The notes under the pieces: model-generated | The model's input: the letters and a program-made list of their open reading frames with translations, nothing else | The model's database searches: none | What the model was told of the DNA's origin: nothing | From: Kiritimatiellia bacterium | Lineage (GTDB): Bacteria; Verrucomicrobiota; Kiritimatiellia; RFP12; UBA1067 | NCBI GenBank assembly: GCA_027858965.1 | Contig: JAQIBS010000253.1 | Span: 1 to 47,130 of the forward strand | Direction of reading: 5' to 3' | DNA length: 47,130 nt | Part shown: positions 15,838-24,635 of the stretch, in pieces | Numbering within the stretch: position 1 is the stretch's first letter | Layout: each line of letters begins with the position of its first letter | Made by a program: the position numbers and the translations under genes

Positions 15838-16878
15838 ATGGCCACTGTACGACTAGAAAATATCAATAAGCGTTATGATAACGGTGCATTTGCCGTCATT
15901 GACTTCAACCTGGAGATCAATGACAGGGAATTTCTTGTGCTGGTCGGCCCCTCCGGCTGCGGCAAATCCACTACATTAAGAATGATAGCAGGTTTAGAGG
16001 AGATAACCACAGGCTCAATCTATATTGATGATACCTGCGTCAACAATTTGCCTCCAAAAGACCGTGATATATCAATGGTCTTTCAAAATTATGCTCTTTA
16101 TCCGCACATGACTGTTTATGAAAATCTGGCATTTGGTTTAAGACTGCGTAAAACCCCGAAAAAAGAAATCGCTTCACGCGTGGATGAGGCTGCCGCTATA
16201 CTGGGACTGGGAGACTTTCTTAAACGCCTTCCAAAACAGCTGTCCGGCGGACAGCGTCAGCGTGTAGCTCTGGGAAGGGCCCTCGTAAGAAAACCCAAGG
16301 TTTTCCTTTTTGATGAACCTTTATCAAATCTGGATGCGAAAATGCGGGTTGAAATGCGTAGTGAAATCAACCGTTTACATAATCAGCTTGATGCAACTAT
16401 GATCTATGTAACTCATGACCAGACCGAAGCCATGACCCTTGGCGACAGAATTGTTGTCATGGACCAAGGTGAAATTCAGCAGGTATCAGATCCTTTATCG
16501 CTTTATAACACTCCGGAAAACACATTTGTTGCTGGATTTATAGGCACTCCGCCTATGAATCTCGTAGCAGGGGGGCTTGTTAACAGGGGGGGTATACTCG
16601 GCTTCCGTCCTGAGTCTGTTACGGTCCTCAACAAAGGCGACCCTGCCGAAAAAGTGATTCGCTGCATTATCGATTTTATTGAGCCAATGGGCTGTGAGAC
16701 CTACCTCCATTTAAATCTTTCCGGCAAGAAGGTTGTGGCACGGGTCCCGCCAGAAAATAGGTATAAATGCGGTGATGTCATAGGATTGAAAATTGATTTT
16801 GATAAAGCTTCATTTTTTAATGAGACAACGGGAAAGAGAGTAAGAGAGAAAGAAGTGCGCGAGTGCGAAAGTGCGTAA
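15838..16878 (+). CDS. ugpC: Carbohydrate ABC transporter ATPase, UgpC/MsmX/MalK type
   Basis: Energises import of sugars or glycerol-3-phosphate, usually shared among several permease pairs. The 346-residue protein has Walker A GPSGCGKST (about 39-47), Q-loop in SMVFQNYALYPHM, ABC signature LSGGQRQRVALGRAL, Walker B KVFLFDEPLSNLDA and the switch histidine in YVTHDQTEAM. The C-terminal OB/TOBE domain (GFRPESV onward) is characteristic of the MalK-type subgroup. No permease or binding protein gene is nearby, consistent with a shared ATPase. The start has no Shine-Dalgarno because a CCCTAA repeat lies directly upstream. The C-terminal tail (REKEVRECESA) is encoded by a GTGCGCGAGTGCGAAAGTGC-type repeat that also supplies the TAA. 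Confidence 0.92.
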   Translation: MATVRLENINKRYDNGAFAVIDFNLEINDREFLVLVGPSGCGKSTTLRMIAGLEEITTGSIYIDDTCVNNLPPKDRDISMVFQNYALYPHMTVYENLAFGLRLRKTPKKEIASRVDEAAAILGLGDFLKRLPKQLSGGQRQRVALGRALVRKPKVFLFDEPLSNLDAKMRVEMRSEINRLHNQLDATMIYVTHDQTEAMTLGDRIVVMDQGEIQQVSDPLSLYNTPENTFVAGFIGTPPMNLVAGGLVNRGGILGFRPESVTVLNKGDPAEKVIRCIIDFIEPMGCETYLHLNLSGKKVVARVPPENRYKCGDVIGLKIDFDKASFFNETTGKRVREKEVRECESA

Positions 16879-17023
16879 ATGCGCGAGTTAGTAAAAATCG
16901 AGATTGTATGATGTGGAAAACAGTAAGTCAAGTGCTACGAGCTTGACTATCACGAATTAAAGACAGGATGCTCACTCATTCGCGCTTATTAGCGTTATTC
17001 GTAGTTTAAAGGAAAAGAATTTA

Positions 17024-17647
17024 ATGAAACATCGGATTGGAATATTTGGAGGAAGTTTCAACCCAGTTCATCTGGGTCACTTGAATATTGCCGAAACTGC
17101 CTGTCGTGAATTTAACCTACAGAAAGTTATTTTCATTCCATGTAAAGTTTCGCCCTTTAAAACAAATAATGAACCTATTCAATATATAAGTGACCAACAA
17201 CGGGTAGATATGCTGAAACTTAGTATTAAAGGCCGTTCAGGATTTCAAATATCAGAGATTGAATTGAACAGGGGAGGTATCTCATACAGCTATGATACTA
17301 TCGTTGAAATCAAAAAATCGTATCCGGATTCACACCTTTCCTTTATTATTGGAACTGATAGTTTGCTGACTCTTTCAAAATGGTATAAAATTGGAGCTTT
17401 ATTAAACCTATGTGATTTTGTTACTGTGGAGCGACCTCGAATGGATAGGATAGATGAAAAGAGCCTTGGTTTTTCTCCAGAACTCAGTAAACATCTACTT
17501 CTTAAGGCTGTACGTGGCAGACCGATGGATATTTCATCATCCGGTATAAGAGAGAAAGTCGCACGGGGATTATCATTACAGGGAGTGGTTACTCCGGAGG
17601 TTGAAAAGTATATCAGCCAGCACGGACTTTACCGCAGTTGCCTTTAA
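17024..17647 (+). CDS. nadD: Nicotinate-nucleotide adenylyltransferase
   Basis: Adenylates nicotinate mononucleotide in NAD synthesis. The 207-residue protein has the nucleotidyltransferase start GIFGGSFNPVHLGHLNIAE with the HxGH motif and the C-terminal ISSSGIREKV motif that contacts ATP. FIPCKVSPFK and the substrate-binding FIIGTDSLL stretch are typical. An AAAGGAAAAG stretch lies upstream of the ATG. rsfS follows after about 100 bases, a common pairing in bacteria, and the two likely share a transcript that ends at the terminator at 18125. Confidence 0.95.
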   Translation: MKHRIGIFGGSFNPVHLGHLNIAETACREFNLQKVIFIPCKVSPFKTNNEPIQYISDQQRVDMLKLSIKGRSGFQISEIELNRGGISYSYDTIVEIKKSYPDSHLSFIIGTDSLLTLSKWYKIGALLNLCDFVTVERPRMDRIDEKSLGFSPELSKHLLLKAVRGRPMDISSSGIREKVARGLSLQGVVTPEVEKYISQHGLYRSCL

Positions 17648-17738
17648 TTACTAAAGGCTCAACTTATGCAAAAAAACAAAGAAAATTATCCGCAGATTAC
17701 ACAGATTTGGTTGCAATGAAAGACAGGATTTACAGAAA

Positions 17739-17752
17739 GAGAGGTAGTTATT
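17739..17752 (+). promoter_or_regulatory. Shine-Dalgarno and probable AUU start codon of rsfS
   Basis: GAGAGG at 17739-17744 is followed by five bases and then ATT at 17750. The frame is open back to a TGA at 17717 and has no ATG, GTG or TTG before codon 39. The only other near-cognate is a CTG at 17789, which would cut into the first helix. Confidence 0.7.
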
Positions 17753-18100
17753 AACTCACAACAGATAGCAGATGAAATAGTCAAAGCTCTGGAAGAAAAG
17801 CAGGCACAGGACATACGTGTTTTTGACGTTCGAGGTGGTTCCAATATAACGGATTTTTATGTAGTGGCATCAGGCAACTCAGCACCGCATTTGAAAGCGT
17901 TATTATCAGAAGCTGGCAGACACATGAAAACTATGAATGTAAAAACATTCCGTACATCAGGGGAGTCTGCAAGCGGATGGATCGTTATTGATTTTCTCGA
18001 TGTTGTTTTACACGTTTTCTCGCCGGAGGCCCGGGTTTATTACTCAATTGAAAAACTGTGGGATGGCTCAACGCCGGTCGTTGATGGCGCTGACGTTTAA
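17750..18100 (+). CDS. rsfS: Ribosome silencing factor RsfS, probable AUU start
   Basis: Binds ribosomal protein L14 and blocks subunit joining when nutrients are low. From ATT at 17750 the protein is 116 residues, the normal length. It starts (M)NSQQIADEIVKALEEKQAQ, which aligns with typical RsfS openings such as M-x-S-x-x-L-x-x-x-x-x-x-A-L-E. It continues DIRVFDVRGGSNITDFYVVA and a C-terminal GWIVIDFLDVVLHVFSPEAR that contains the conserved D-V-V-x-H-x-F signature. A GTG at 17864 would delete 38 conserved residues. nadD lies upstream. A sequencing error (ATG read as ATT) is the chief alternative. Confidence 0.88.
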   Translation: MNSQQIADEIVKALEEKQAQDIRVFDVRGGSNITDFYVVASGNSAPHLKALLSEAGRHMKTMNVKTFRTSGESASGWIVIDFLDVVLHVFSPEARVYYSIEKLWDGSTPVVDGADV

Positions 18101-18124
18101 TTTATTAATTATATAATAGAAAAC

Positions 18125-18150
18125 GCCGGCAGAAATGTCGGCCTTTTTTT
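18125..18150 (+). terminator. Rho-independent terminator after rsfS
   Basis: GCCGGC (18125-18130), loop AGAAAT, and GTCGGC (18137-18142) form a six-pair stem including one G-T, followed by C and seven T residues. It closes the nadD-rsfS unit. Confidence 0.85.
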
Positions 18151-18196
18151 GTTCAAAATTTCAACCACGAAGAACACAGCGAGGCAAAAAGCCACA

Positions 18197-18340
18197 CAAT
18201 ATCCAACACGGAATATCCAACCGAACAAGTAAAAAAAGGGGTGCGCTTCCGTTTTGGTTCGAGGTTATGCAGTGCGATGAGGAAGAAATAGCAGCTCTTA
18301 ATTTGAATATTGGAAATTCCGTGTTGGATATTGGATATTT
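18197..18340. repeat. Inverted repeat of the AATATCCAACACGGAA family
   Basis: CAATATCCAACACGGAATAT at 18197 is mirrored by TTCCGTGTTGGATATTGGAT near 18316-18338. About 95 bases with no coding signal lie between. Shorter relatives (CGATGTTGGAC, AACATCCAACATTC) appear at 37877, 45728 and 46880. A longer open frame here is only a by-product. Confidence 0.7.
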
Positions 18341-18773
18341 AATTAACTATTACAGCAAAGTATGTGTCTTCATCAAAGCCCTGCATTTCCATCAATAGAT
18401 CTGCAAGTGTGTCAGTTGAAGTCTCCTGTACCTGGCCATTCTCCAAAGATTCATTACTGACTATGCAAAGTTGATTCATTAAAACCATACGTCGATTACT
18501 CTGCTGTATGCTGTTAATTTCTATACCTCCCGCTATAATAAGAAACAGAGCAGCAGCCGCAGCCACGCTACTAAAAACCCTGCGCATCTTATATACAAAA
18601 TTTCGCCTAAGTGTGTAGCGCGAAGCTTCGGCAACAATCTTCTCTATCATCACAGGCGGGGGGGGGCCCAGTTTACTATTAATGACAATATCATCAAACA
18701 GGGGAGCCAATTCCTCAGCATCTTTCTCTAATGTGATTTTATCAAAATCCACGTTGTTCTCTGAATATTTCAT
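18339..18773 (-). CDS. Probable membrane anti-sigma factor
   Basis: A 144-residue protein with one membrane segment at about residues 66-87 (VFSSVAAAAALFLIIAGGIE). The N-terminal 60 residues are acidic then basic and would face the cytoplasm, and a short outer domain follows. It has no zinc-binding HxxxCxxC motif, so it is not a ZAS-type anti-sigma; the role is inferred from position. Its ATG overlaps the TAA of the sigma gene (TAATG), with GGAGGTA just before, so the two are coupled. A repeat arm supplies sequence just beyond its stop. Confidence 0.6.
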   Translation of the reverse strand: MKYSENNVDFDKITLEKDAEELAPLFDDIVINSKLGPPPPVMIEKIVAEASRYTLRRNFVYKMRRVFSSVAAAAALFLIIAGGIEINSIQQSNRRMVLMNQLCIVSNESLENGQVQETSTDTLADLLMEMQGFDEDTYFAVIVN

Positions 18774-19342
18774 TACATTACCTCCAGTAACTTTTTCTTC
18801 ACTTTTTTGATAGCATCATGCATTCTGCCCAGAGCCGTGTTAAGCGGGATATCTAAACTCGTGGCAATTTCATTAAAAGAAAGATGACTCTCCATTCGCA
18901 AAAGGAAGACTTCTCGCTGATTATCCGGCAACTGACCAACAATAAAAAATACCTTTTGAGTCATTTCATCAATCTCAAACCTTTTAGCAGGTCCAGTTTC
19001 TTTGGATTTAAGCCTTTCAACAAAGGGCTGGGCATCTTCATTAAACGATGTATCCAATGTTAAATCCGGTTGTTTCTTCCGTCTGAAGTCAATAACACGG
19101 TTGCGGGCAATCTTCCACATCCAGGCTTTGAAGGAAACATTCTTGAAGCTATCCGCTTTTTTGATAATCTTCATCCAGATATCCTGATAAAGATCCTCCG
19201 CATCGCTTCTGTTGCTCAAAGAGGATACAAGCCATGCAAACAGCTGCTTTCTATACCGACTTTCCAGCGCGGCAAAAGCACTTGAATCTCCTTTGACGTA
19301 AAAGTCAATCAATTCAGCATCACTAATCTCATCAAAATCCAT
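18773..19342 (-). CDS. ECF-type RNA polymerase sigma factor
   Basis: A 189-residue alternative sigma factor. Region 2 shows RSDAEDLYQDIWMKIIKKAD and FKAWMWKIARNRVIDFRRKK; region 4 shows LPDNQREVFLLRMESHLSFN and EIATSLDIPLNTALGRMHDA, the helix-turn-helix for the -35 element. There is no region 1.1 or 3, as expected for ECF. It is the first gene of a two-gene unit with the membrane protein below, so release from the membrane partner is the likely switch. The 240-bp gap upstream is AT-rich and carries no other gene; I could not assign its promoter. Confidence 0.93.
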   Translation of the reverse strand: MDFDEISDAELIDFYVKGDSSAFAALESRYRKQLFAWLVSSLSNRSDAEDLYQDIWMKIIKKADSFKNVSFKAWMWKIARNRVIDFRRKKQPDLTLDTSFNEDAQPFVERLKSKETGPAKRFEIDEMTQKVFFIVGQLPDNQREVFLLRMESHLSFNEIATSLDIPLNTALGRMHDAIKKVKKKLLEVM

Positions 19343-19582
19343 AGTCTTCTGCTTTATAAAAACGTTTTGAATCTGATTTTATTGGCGTAAATATAAAATA
19401 AACGCATTCGTTTTACGTCGCATAATATATGTTATGTAAACTAATTCATATATTACATGTAAATCAATTAAGTATTTGAAATTCAACAACTTATGCGCAA
19501 ATAGTTGAAGTTTAAGCAGTAAGTTGAAGTCATTAGCGTCCCGTAGAACGCTTTTTTCGGAGAAAATATAAACTCTCGCATT

Positions 19583-20734
19583 TTAGAACTCTCGCATTTT
19601 AGAACTTCTTCTCGTATTCTCCCGTTCTTTGATTACTATCTTAGCCAGCTCTTCAAATTTGGGTAAAGTGTGCTGATAAAACATTTTCAGTCCTTCACAT
19701 ATATAGCTGAGCTGACTGGCATCTCCCGAGATGTGACCTACGCGGTTCTTCGGACAATCGCCTGCACAGAACTTGAAATATGGACACACTTTACAGTCAT
19801 CATGAACGTTACTCTTACGGGCACCAAAATCTTTGTAAATTTGAGACTCTGCCATTTCCTCCCATGAGTGTGTCATTATATTGCCTAATTTTAACTCCGG
19901 CAGAACATGAAAATCGCAAGGATAAACATCTCCATTATATTCTACGACAAAGTACTGCCGACAATCTCGACCACTGGTACAACAGATATCCTGGCCGGTT
20001 ACCATCTTGGCTATAACTGTATCAAATAGGCGAACTGAGATATCTCTTGTATCTGATTTATACCAGCGATCAAAGATGGTGCATAAAAACTCCCCCCACT
20101 CCCCTGCTGAAATGCAATAGGGTGGCAGATTGCCTTTTTCATCGAGCTCAACACATTCAATAAACTGCAGGAATTTAGCATCAATATCATTAACCAGATA
20201 GTCATAAATCTCAACGGGATGCTTAATATTGTATTTGCTGACAAGAGTCAAAATATTGAATTCAGCCTGGTTTCTGCGTAAAGTGTCAATCCCATTAATA
20301 ACCTGAGCATGTGATCCTTTACCTCCCGCATCCAACCGCGCCTTATCATGAAGTTCGGCCGGACCATCTAAACTAACTCCTGTCAAAAAATTACAGGCCT
20401 TGAACATTCTTGCATAACGATCTGTAATCAAAGTTGCATTAGTCTGAATTGAGTTGCATACATCAACACCGGGTCTTCCATAAGCCATCTGCATATCAGT
20501 CACACTCTGATAAAATGACTCCCCCATCAGTAATGGCTCCCCCCCCTGCCATACAAAAGAGTAGAGCGGTTGCGGGGTCGCATAATAGGACTCAATCATG
20601 CGCTCAAGAACCTGATCCGACATCCGGTGAACCTTGGTTTCGGGATACATATTACAGTGATCCAGATAAAAACAGTATTCACAACGCAGATTACAATCTG
20701 CTGATGCAGGCTTTATTAACAAGGAAAAATTCAA
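19583..20734 (-). CDS. Anaerobic sulfatase-maturating enzyme (radical SAM, SPASM)
   Basis: Oxidises the active-site Cys or Ser of sulfatases to formylglycine using a radical SAM cluster. The 383-residue protein has the CxxxCxxC motif (C14, C18, C21 in SADCNLRCEYC), the VWQGGEPLL glycine-rich SAM motif, and a C-terminal SPASM region rich in cysteine (DICCTSGRDCRQYF, DVYPCDF, DCKVCPYFKFCAGDCPKN) for auxiliary clusters. The opening NFSLLIKPASADCNLRCEYC is close to classical anSME. Its probable client in this window is the Cys-type sulfatase at 39832. The end of the protein (RSSKMREF) and its stop are encoded by a tandem repeat of TTAGAACTCTCGCATT (complement) that continues downstream. Confidence 0.92.
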   Translation of the reverse strand: MNFSLLIKPASADCNLRCEYCFYLDHCNMYPETKVHRMSDQVLERMIESYYATPQPLYSFVWQGGEPLLMGESFYQSVTDMQMAYGRPGVDVCNSIQTNATLITDRYARMFKACNFLTGVSLDGPAELHDKARLDAGGKGSHAQVINGIDTLRRNQAEFNILTLVSKYNIKHPVEIYDYLVNDIDAKFLQFIECVELDEKGNLPPYCISAGEWGEFLCTIFDRWYKSDTRDISVRLFDTVIAKMVTGQDICCTSGRDCRQYFVVEYNGDVYPCDFHVLPELKLGNIMTHSWEEMAESQIYKDFGARKSNVHDDCKVCPYFKFCAGDCPKNRVGHISGDASQLSYICEGLKMFYQHTLPKFEELAKIVIKERENTRRSSKMREF

Positions 20735-20756
20735 ATTGACTCCTTATAGTATTATT

Positions 20757-20905
20757 TCTCACAGAGTCACAGAGAACACGGAGAGAAAACCACTAAAGAT
20801 ATTACTCTGTGAACTCTGTGCCTATGTGAGAGATAAAAAACGTACAGAAAAAAACACGAAAATGAATGATAGTAGTACAGAGAACACAGAGATAGTTCTT
20901 TGTGG
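20757..20905. repeat. CACAGAG-type inverted repeat
   Basis: CTCACAGAGTCACAGAGAAC at about 20759 is mirrored by CTCTGTGAACTCTGTGCC near 20802, and ACAGAGAACACAGAG recurs near 20877. A related pair flanks the start of the gene at 37872. No gene is seen here. Confidence 0.6.
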
Positions 20906-20915
20906 TTTCAATAAA

Positions 20916-21830
20916 TTAAACACTGATCATCTTACGCATCTGTTTCATGCGACGCTCAATTTTAGCGATGGTGAGCTTTTCAAAACATTCCAGGCTGAAA
21001 CCTTCGACACCAAACGATGCAACCACACTTGCATAGAGCAGTGCTTCGCGTAATGCTTTCTCACTCACGCGTCCACGCTTAGCAAGATATCCCATAAAGG
21101 TTCCCGCATATGAATCACCTGCACCAGTTGGATCAACAACTTTTTCAACCGGAAAAGCCGGAGCAACAAAAATCCCTTTTTTGGAAAACAGAATGGCACC
21201 ATGTTCACCCCTTTTAATAATTACATAAGAAGGACCCATCTTAAGCAGCTCATCAGCGCACTCACGCATGTTCCATTTACCGCTAAGCATGCGGGCTTCA
21301 CCATCATTAACCGTTAATAGATCAACCTTCTTAATCACCTTAACCAGTGCTGGTTTAGCGATATCGATCCAGAGGTTCATTGTATCAAGCGCAACAAATT
21401 TAGCCCCTTTTGCCTGCCTTAAAACATGCATCTGAAGTTCAGGTTGAATATTACCTAACAGAACAAAGGGAGCCTGCTTGTAGGCCGCCGGCAGCTTCGG
21501 TTTGAAATCAGCGAAAACACCAAGCTCAGTTTTCAAAGTTTCACGCTCAATCATATTTTCATCATAGGCCCCGGCCCAGCGAAAAGTCTTTCCGGCTGCA
21601 TGCTGTACTCCGCTAAGGTCAGTTCCAAATTTTCCCCATCGTGCGGCAAAGCTCTCAGGAAAATCACTGCCGACGATTCCAACAGCACCGGCCTGCGTGA
21701 AAAAAGAGGCAGCCGCCGTACAAAAAGGAAGTGAGCCTCCTAACAGATCTTTGCGATCTTCGGTACGCGTTTTAATATCATCAATTCCAATCGATCCGAC
21801 AATCCATAACTTCATATCATTTTTTTTCAT
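20916..21830 (-). CDS. PfkB-family sugar or nucleoside kinase
   Basis: A 304-residue ribokinase-fold kinase. The second PfkB signature is VVDPTGAGDSYAGTFMGYLA with the catalytic aspartate in GAGD. The glycine pair LLGGSLPFCTAAASFF near the N-terminus matches the substrate site, and NDGEARML and VIIKRGEHGAIL are typical. Substrate cannot be read from the sequence; the family covers ribose, adenosine and fructose. It stands alone between repeat-rich gaps with no sugar operon around it, which slightly favours a nucleoside role. A second ATG at 21815 is possible. Confidence 0.85.
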   Translation of the reverse strand: MKKNDMKLWIVGSIGIDDIKTRTEDRKDLLGGSLPFCTAAASFFTQAGAVGIVGSDFPESFAARWGKFGTDLSGVQHAAGKTFRWAGAYDENMIERETLKTELGVFADFKPKLPAAYKQAPFVLLGNIQPELQMHVLRQAKGAKFVALDTMNLWIDIAKPALVKVIKKVDLLTVNDGEARMLSGKWNMRECADELLKMGPSYVIIKRGEHGAILFSKKGIFVAPAFPVEKVVDPTGAGDSYAGTFMGYLAKRGRVSEKALREALLYASVVASFGVEGFSLECFEKLTIAKIERRMKQMRKMISV

Positions 21831-21910
21831 AAATTCAGAATTTCCTTTTGTTTTTTTTCACGTTTTTTTTAACCACGAAGTTCGTAGCACAGCATAGCCG
21901 CAACTAAATA

Positions 21911-22131
21911 GTTGACAGAATCATTTTGGACAGAATCATTTTTTGCCCGCGAATCTCTGTTGCGGTTAGAGTTTTTTTAACGCTAATCGCTAAAACTCAA
22001 ACCGCAGGCTTTGTAGCAATTTATAACAAATAACTCTACATAACCCATTTTTTTATCTCCAAAATTTTCACCTCAAACTCTATCCAGCTGCAACAGATCA
22101 TTCTGTCAAACTCTACCAAGCTGCAATAGAT
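21911..22131. repeat. Repeat-rich gap with ACAGAATCATT arms and a 25-bp direct repeat
   Basis: TTGACAGAATCATT (about 21911) recurs as GGACAGAATCATT (about 21929), and its inverse ATCATTCTGTCAA lies near 22098. CAAACTCTATCCAGCTGCAA (extending to 22098) and CAAACTCTACCAAGCTGCAA (extending to 22131) are two 25-bp units 33 bases apart. The 470-bp gap from 21831 to 22303 otherwise has no gene; an ACGAA-type remnant lies near 22250. Confidence 0.65.
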
Positions 22132-22303
22132 ATTTTACCTGGACATTTTTTACCTTTATTTCTTAATCAAGAAAAACGCGAATGACGCGAAAACAATTAC
22201 TACACATGTAAGTATTCACAAATAAAAAACGTGCACAAACAACTTCGTGCTCTTCGTGGTGAGGATATTGGGTTGCGGGCAGAGCCCTCTTTAGCTGACA
22301 CAA

Positions 22304-22747
22304 CTATGCCACTCTATGCTTTATGCAATACAGCAGGGCATCCAACGCCATTAAATAGCCATAGCTGCCAAAACCCATAATCTGTCCAACACACACTGGC
22401 GCGGTTAAACTGATGTGCCTGAAGCCCTCCCGCTTATGTGTATTTGAAATATGAACCTCAACCACCGGCAGACCGCAGGCTGAAATGGCATCACGCAGAG
22501 CAACGCTGCTATGAGTGAAGGCCGCAGGATTAATAATGATCCCGTCAAAATCATCTTTAGCTGTGCATACAGAATTGACAATATCTCCCTCAATACAACT
22601 CTGAAAATGGCTTACCTGAACATCCTTCTCTGAAGCAGATCTATCAATCCTGCTACAGATATCGGCCAGAGTCTCCGAACCGTAGATCTCCGGTTCCCGG
22701 GTGCCCAATAAATTCAGATTTGGTCCGTTCACTATTAGTATTTTCAT
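22304..22747 (-). CDS. aroQ: Type II 3-dehydroquinate dehydratase
   Basis: Dehydrates 3-dehydroquinate in the shikimate pathway. The 147-residue dodecameric-type enzyme has GPNLNLLGTREPEIYG with the flexible-loop arginine and tyrosine, INPAAFTHSSVALRDA, the catalytic-region histidine in VEVHISNTHKREGFRH, and the closing GQIMGFGSYGYLMAL. GGGAGG lies seven bases before the ATG at 22747, so this start is preferred over a TTG two codons earlier. It is the last gene of the minus-strand run ispF to aroQ. Confidence 0.95.
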   Translation of the reverse strand: MKILIVNGPNLNLLGTREPEIYGSETLADICSRIDRSASEKDVQVSHFQSCIEGDIVNSVCTAKDDFDGIIINPAAFTHSSVALRDAISACGLPVVEVHISNTHKREGFRHISLTAPVCVGQIMGFGSYGYLMALDALLYCIKHRVA

Positions 22748-22830
22748 ACTCAATCCTCCCGCTAATTAAACAACTCATAAAAAAATCTACATATATCAAC
22801 TTCAGCGACACTCTGCAGCATTCCCGACTA

Positions 22831-23643
22831 TCACTTCTTCACAAGGGTAACTTCATCAGCAGCTACCGTCATAAATTTACCATCACGAGTTCTGACTACT
22901 AATTTCTTTCTCAGGATATCCCGGTTGATAATAACACCTTTTTTGTTATCAAAAGAAGTGCAGATAACTTTTGCTCCATTCTCGGGCAAACCAGTACCGG
23001 CCTCTTCATACACATGGTTTTCATATTTCAAGCAGCATTTAAGCCGGTTGCACGTTCCATTTAAAGAGGCAGGATTAAGTGGTATTCCCTGAGTCTTGGC
23101 CATCTTAAGAGTAACGACACTCTCCCGCTTCTGCCATGAAGAACAACAGGATTGACGCCCGCAAGTGCCAATACAACCAATTAAGCGGCACTCATCTCTG
23201 GCTCCAATCTGCCAAAAATTAACACTTGCATTGAATTTACGACGAAGAGGCTCCGCATAGCGATTCAGGTTCAGCGAACTTTTTGCACAATAACGGACAA
23301 ACAGACGGTTACGATCAAGAGACATCCGACAGTGCACAATCTTAGCTCTGACTTTATCCTTTTGAAGCAGCTCTTTGAGTGCTGCCTGAGCCTCTTTGGC
23401 CACTTTACAATGAGATTGCGTACGTTTTATATCGGTATCACCAAAAGCTCGGATAATTCTGAAACCAGGAATACGGAAGTTCTTAACGCCTTTTTGCAAA
23501 TCTCCATATTCAATAAGCTCAGCCATGTCCATACCATAATCAAATTCAACCACATACTGACGACCAACATAGATATCAACACCGGGATTTACCCTGCAGT
23601 AAAACAAAGCGTATTCAGGTGTGAGAATTTGAGCATAGTTCAT
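22831..23643 (-). CDS. ricT: PSP1-domain protein RicT (YaaT-like)
   Basis: A 270-residue PSP1-domain protein. The cysteine-rich signature is complete: IGCIGTCGRQSCCSSW followed by NGTCNRLKCCLKYE, the two motifs that bind iron-sulfur clusters in the Ric complex of Bacillus. There the complex stimulates RNase Y-dependent RNA maturation. The C-terminal GAKVICTSFDNKKGVIINRD looks like a KOW-style tail. It starts four bases after holB, continuing the tmk-holB-yaaT order known from Firmicutes. Whether RicA/RicF and RNase Y exist in this organism cannot be judged here. Confidence 0.9.
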   Translation of the reverse strand: MNYAQILTPEYALFYCRVNPGVDIYVGRQYVVEFDYGMDMAELIEYGDLQKGVKNFRIPGFRIIRAFGDTDIKRTQSHCKVAKEAQAALKELLQKDKVRAKIVHCRMSLDRNRLFVRYCAKSSLNLNRYAEPLRRKFNASVNFWQIGARDECRLIGCIGTCGRQSCCSSWQKRESVVTLKMAKTQGIPLNPASLNGTCNRLKCCLKYENHVYEEAGTGLPENGAKVICTSFDNKKGVIINRDILRKKLVVRTRDGKFMTVAADEVTLVKK

Positions 23644-23646
23644 GAT

Positions 23647-24633
23647 TTAATGCGCTCCCTGCAAAACCCCGTGCTGAATACGGTCAATTGCATAGGCCAG
23701 AGAAGATTCTTCAGGCATGTTTCTTTCGTTAATGTGAACGGTTAGCTCTTCAACAGCTTTCAAATTATAAATGGCTTTACTTAAATCCAGATTAGAAGCA
23801 CGCTCCTTCAAAATATCGAGGTGGCCCTGATTATAAACTAGAGAACTATCCCCCCCGGAGCAGAGGATAAATATATCTCTGAACCAGCGTAGCATAGTCA
23901 GGCTGAAGTCCCCGCGGAACTCGCGATAGCGTGCGCTGACCCTCGCCAAAAAGACATCTTTTGATTCATCAACTTTGTCATTCTCATTTTCCTCAGAGCG
24001 CACAAGTTCTTCAACGTGATTCTTCATATCAACAAGTATTGAGAACAAAGAGTTCGACATTGAAAGACGTTCAATGGGAGTATGATAAAGGTCAAACGAG
24101 AGAGTTTCGACAACACGACCTCTCCACGGTTCATCAAGTTGTCTTGTCGCATCCAGATCAATACGCTGACAGCGTGATATAATCGTAGGTAGCAGCTGCT
24201 GAGGTGCCTCTGTCAACAAAAGGAAAATTGTTTTATCAGGAGGCTCTTCCAATGTTTTAAGAAAGGCATTTGAAGATGATGTGTTCAGTCGGTCGGCACC
24301 GACAATCACCCCGGCTTTCCACCCTCCCTGCATAGAGCTCTGATTTATCTTGGAGAGAAGATTCTTGCGAATATTATCCATACTGATAATACGCGATTTC
24401 TTTTCCGGATAGATCCACTCAATATCAACCTGAGTCTTTTCCCTGACTTTACGACAGCCATCACAGGCACCGCATGGTTTAACTGAGTTCGACTGACAGA
24501 ACAGATATTGCAGAATAGAGATTGCCATTTCCGAGGCAACTCCTCGCAGAGGGCCTGTGATCAGGTAGCCATGAGCTGGCTTGCCTGATTCAAAGGCATG
24601 TTTAATCATCTCAAATTTTTCGTTTTTATGCAT
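23647..24633 (-). CDS. holB: DNA polymerase III delta' subunit
   Basis: Part of the clamp loader for the replicative polymerase. The 328-residue AAA+ protein has a degenerate Walker A (TGPLRGVASEMA, no GKT, as expected for delta'), a zinc-binding CGACDGCRKV with an upstream cysteine, and the LKTLEEPPDKTIFLLLTEAP and TIISRCQRI (sensor/SRC) motifs. Its start lies behind a CCCTAA-type repeat with no Shine-Dalgarno; a second ATG eight codons in is possible. It is followed by ricT within four bases. Confidence 0.93.
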   Translation of the reverse strand: MHKNEKFEMIKHAFESGKPAHGYLITGPLRGVASEMAISILQYLFCQSNSVKPCGACDGCRKVREKTQVDIEWIYPEKKSRIISMDNIRKNLLSKINQSSMQGGWKAGVIVGADRLNTSSSNAFLKTLEEPPDKTIFLLLTEAPQQLLPTIISRCQRIDLDATRQLDEPWRGRVVETLSFDLYHTPIERLSMSNSLFSILVDMKNHVEELVRSEENENDKVDESKDVFLARVSARYREFRGDFSLTMLRWFRDIFILCSGGDSSLVYNQGHLDILKERASNLDLSKAIYNLKAVEELTVHINERNMPEESSLAYAIDRIQHGVLQGAH

Positions 24634-24635
24634 AA

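Noticed and set aside
18135..18398. An 87-codon open frame after the rsfS terminator
   Set aside because: It is built from the AATATCCAACACGGAA inverted repeat and overlaps the anti-sigma gene on the other strand.
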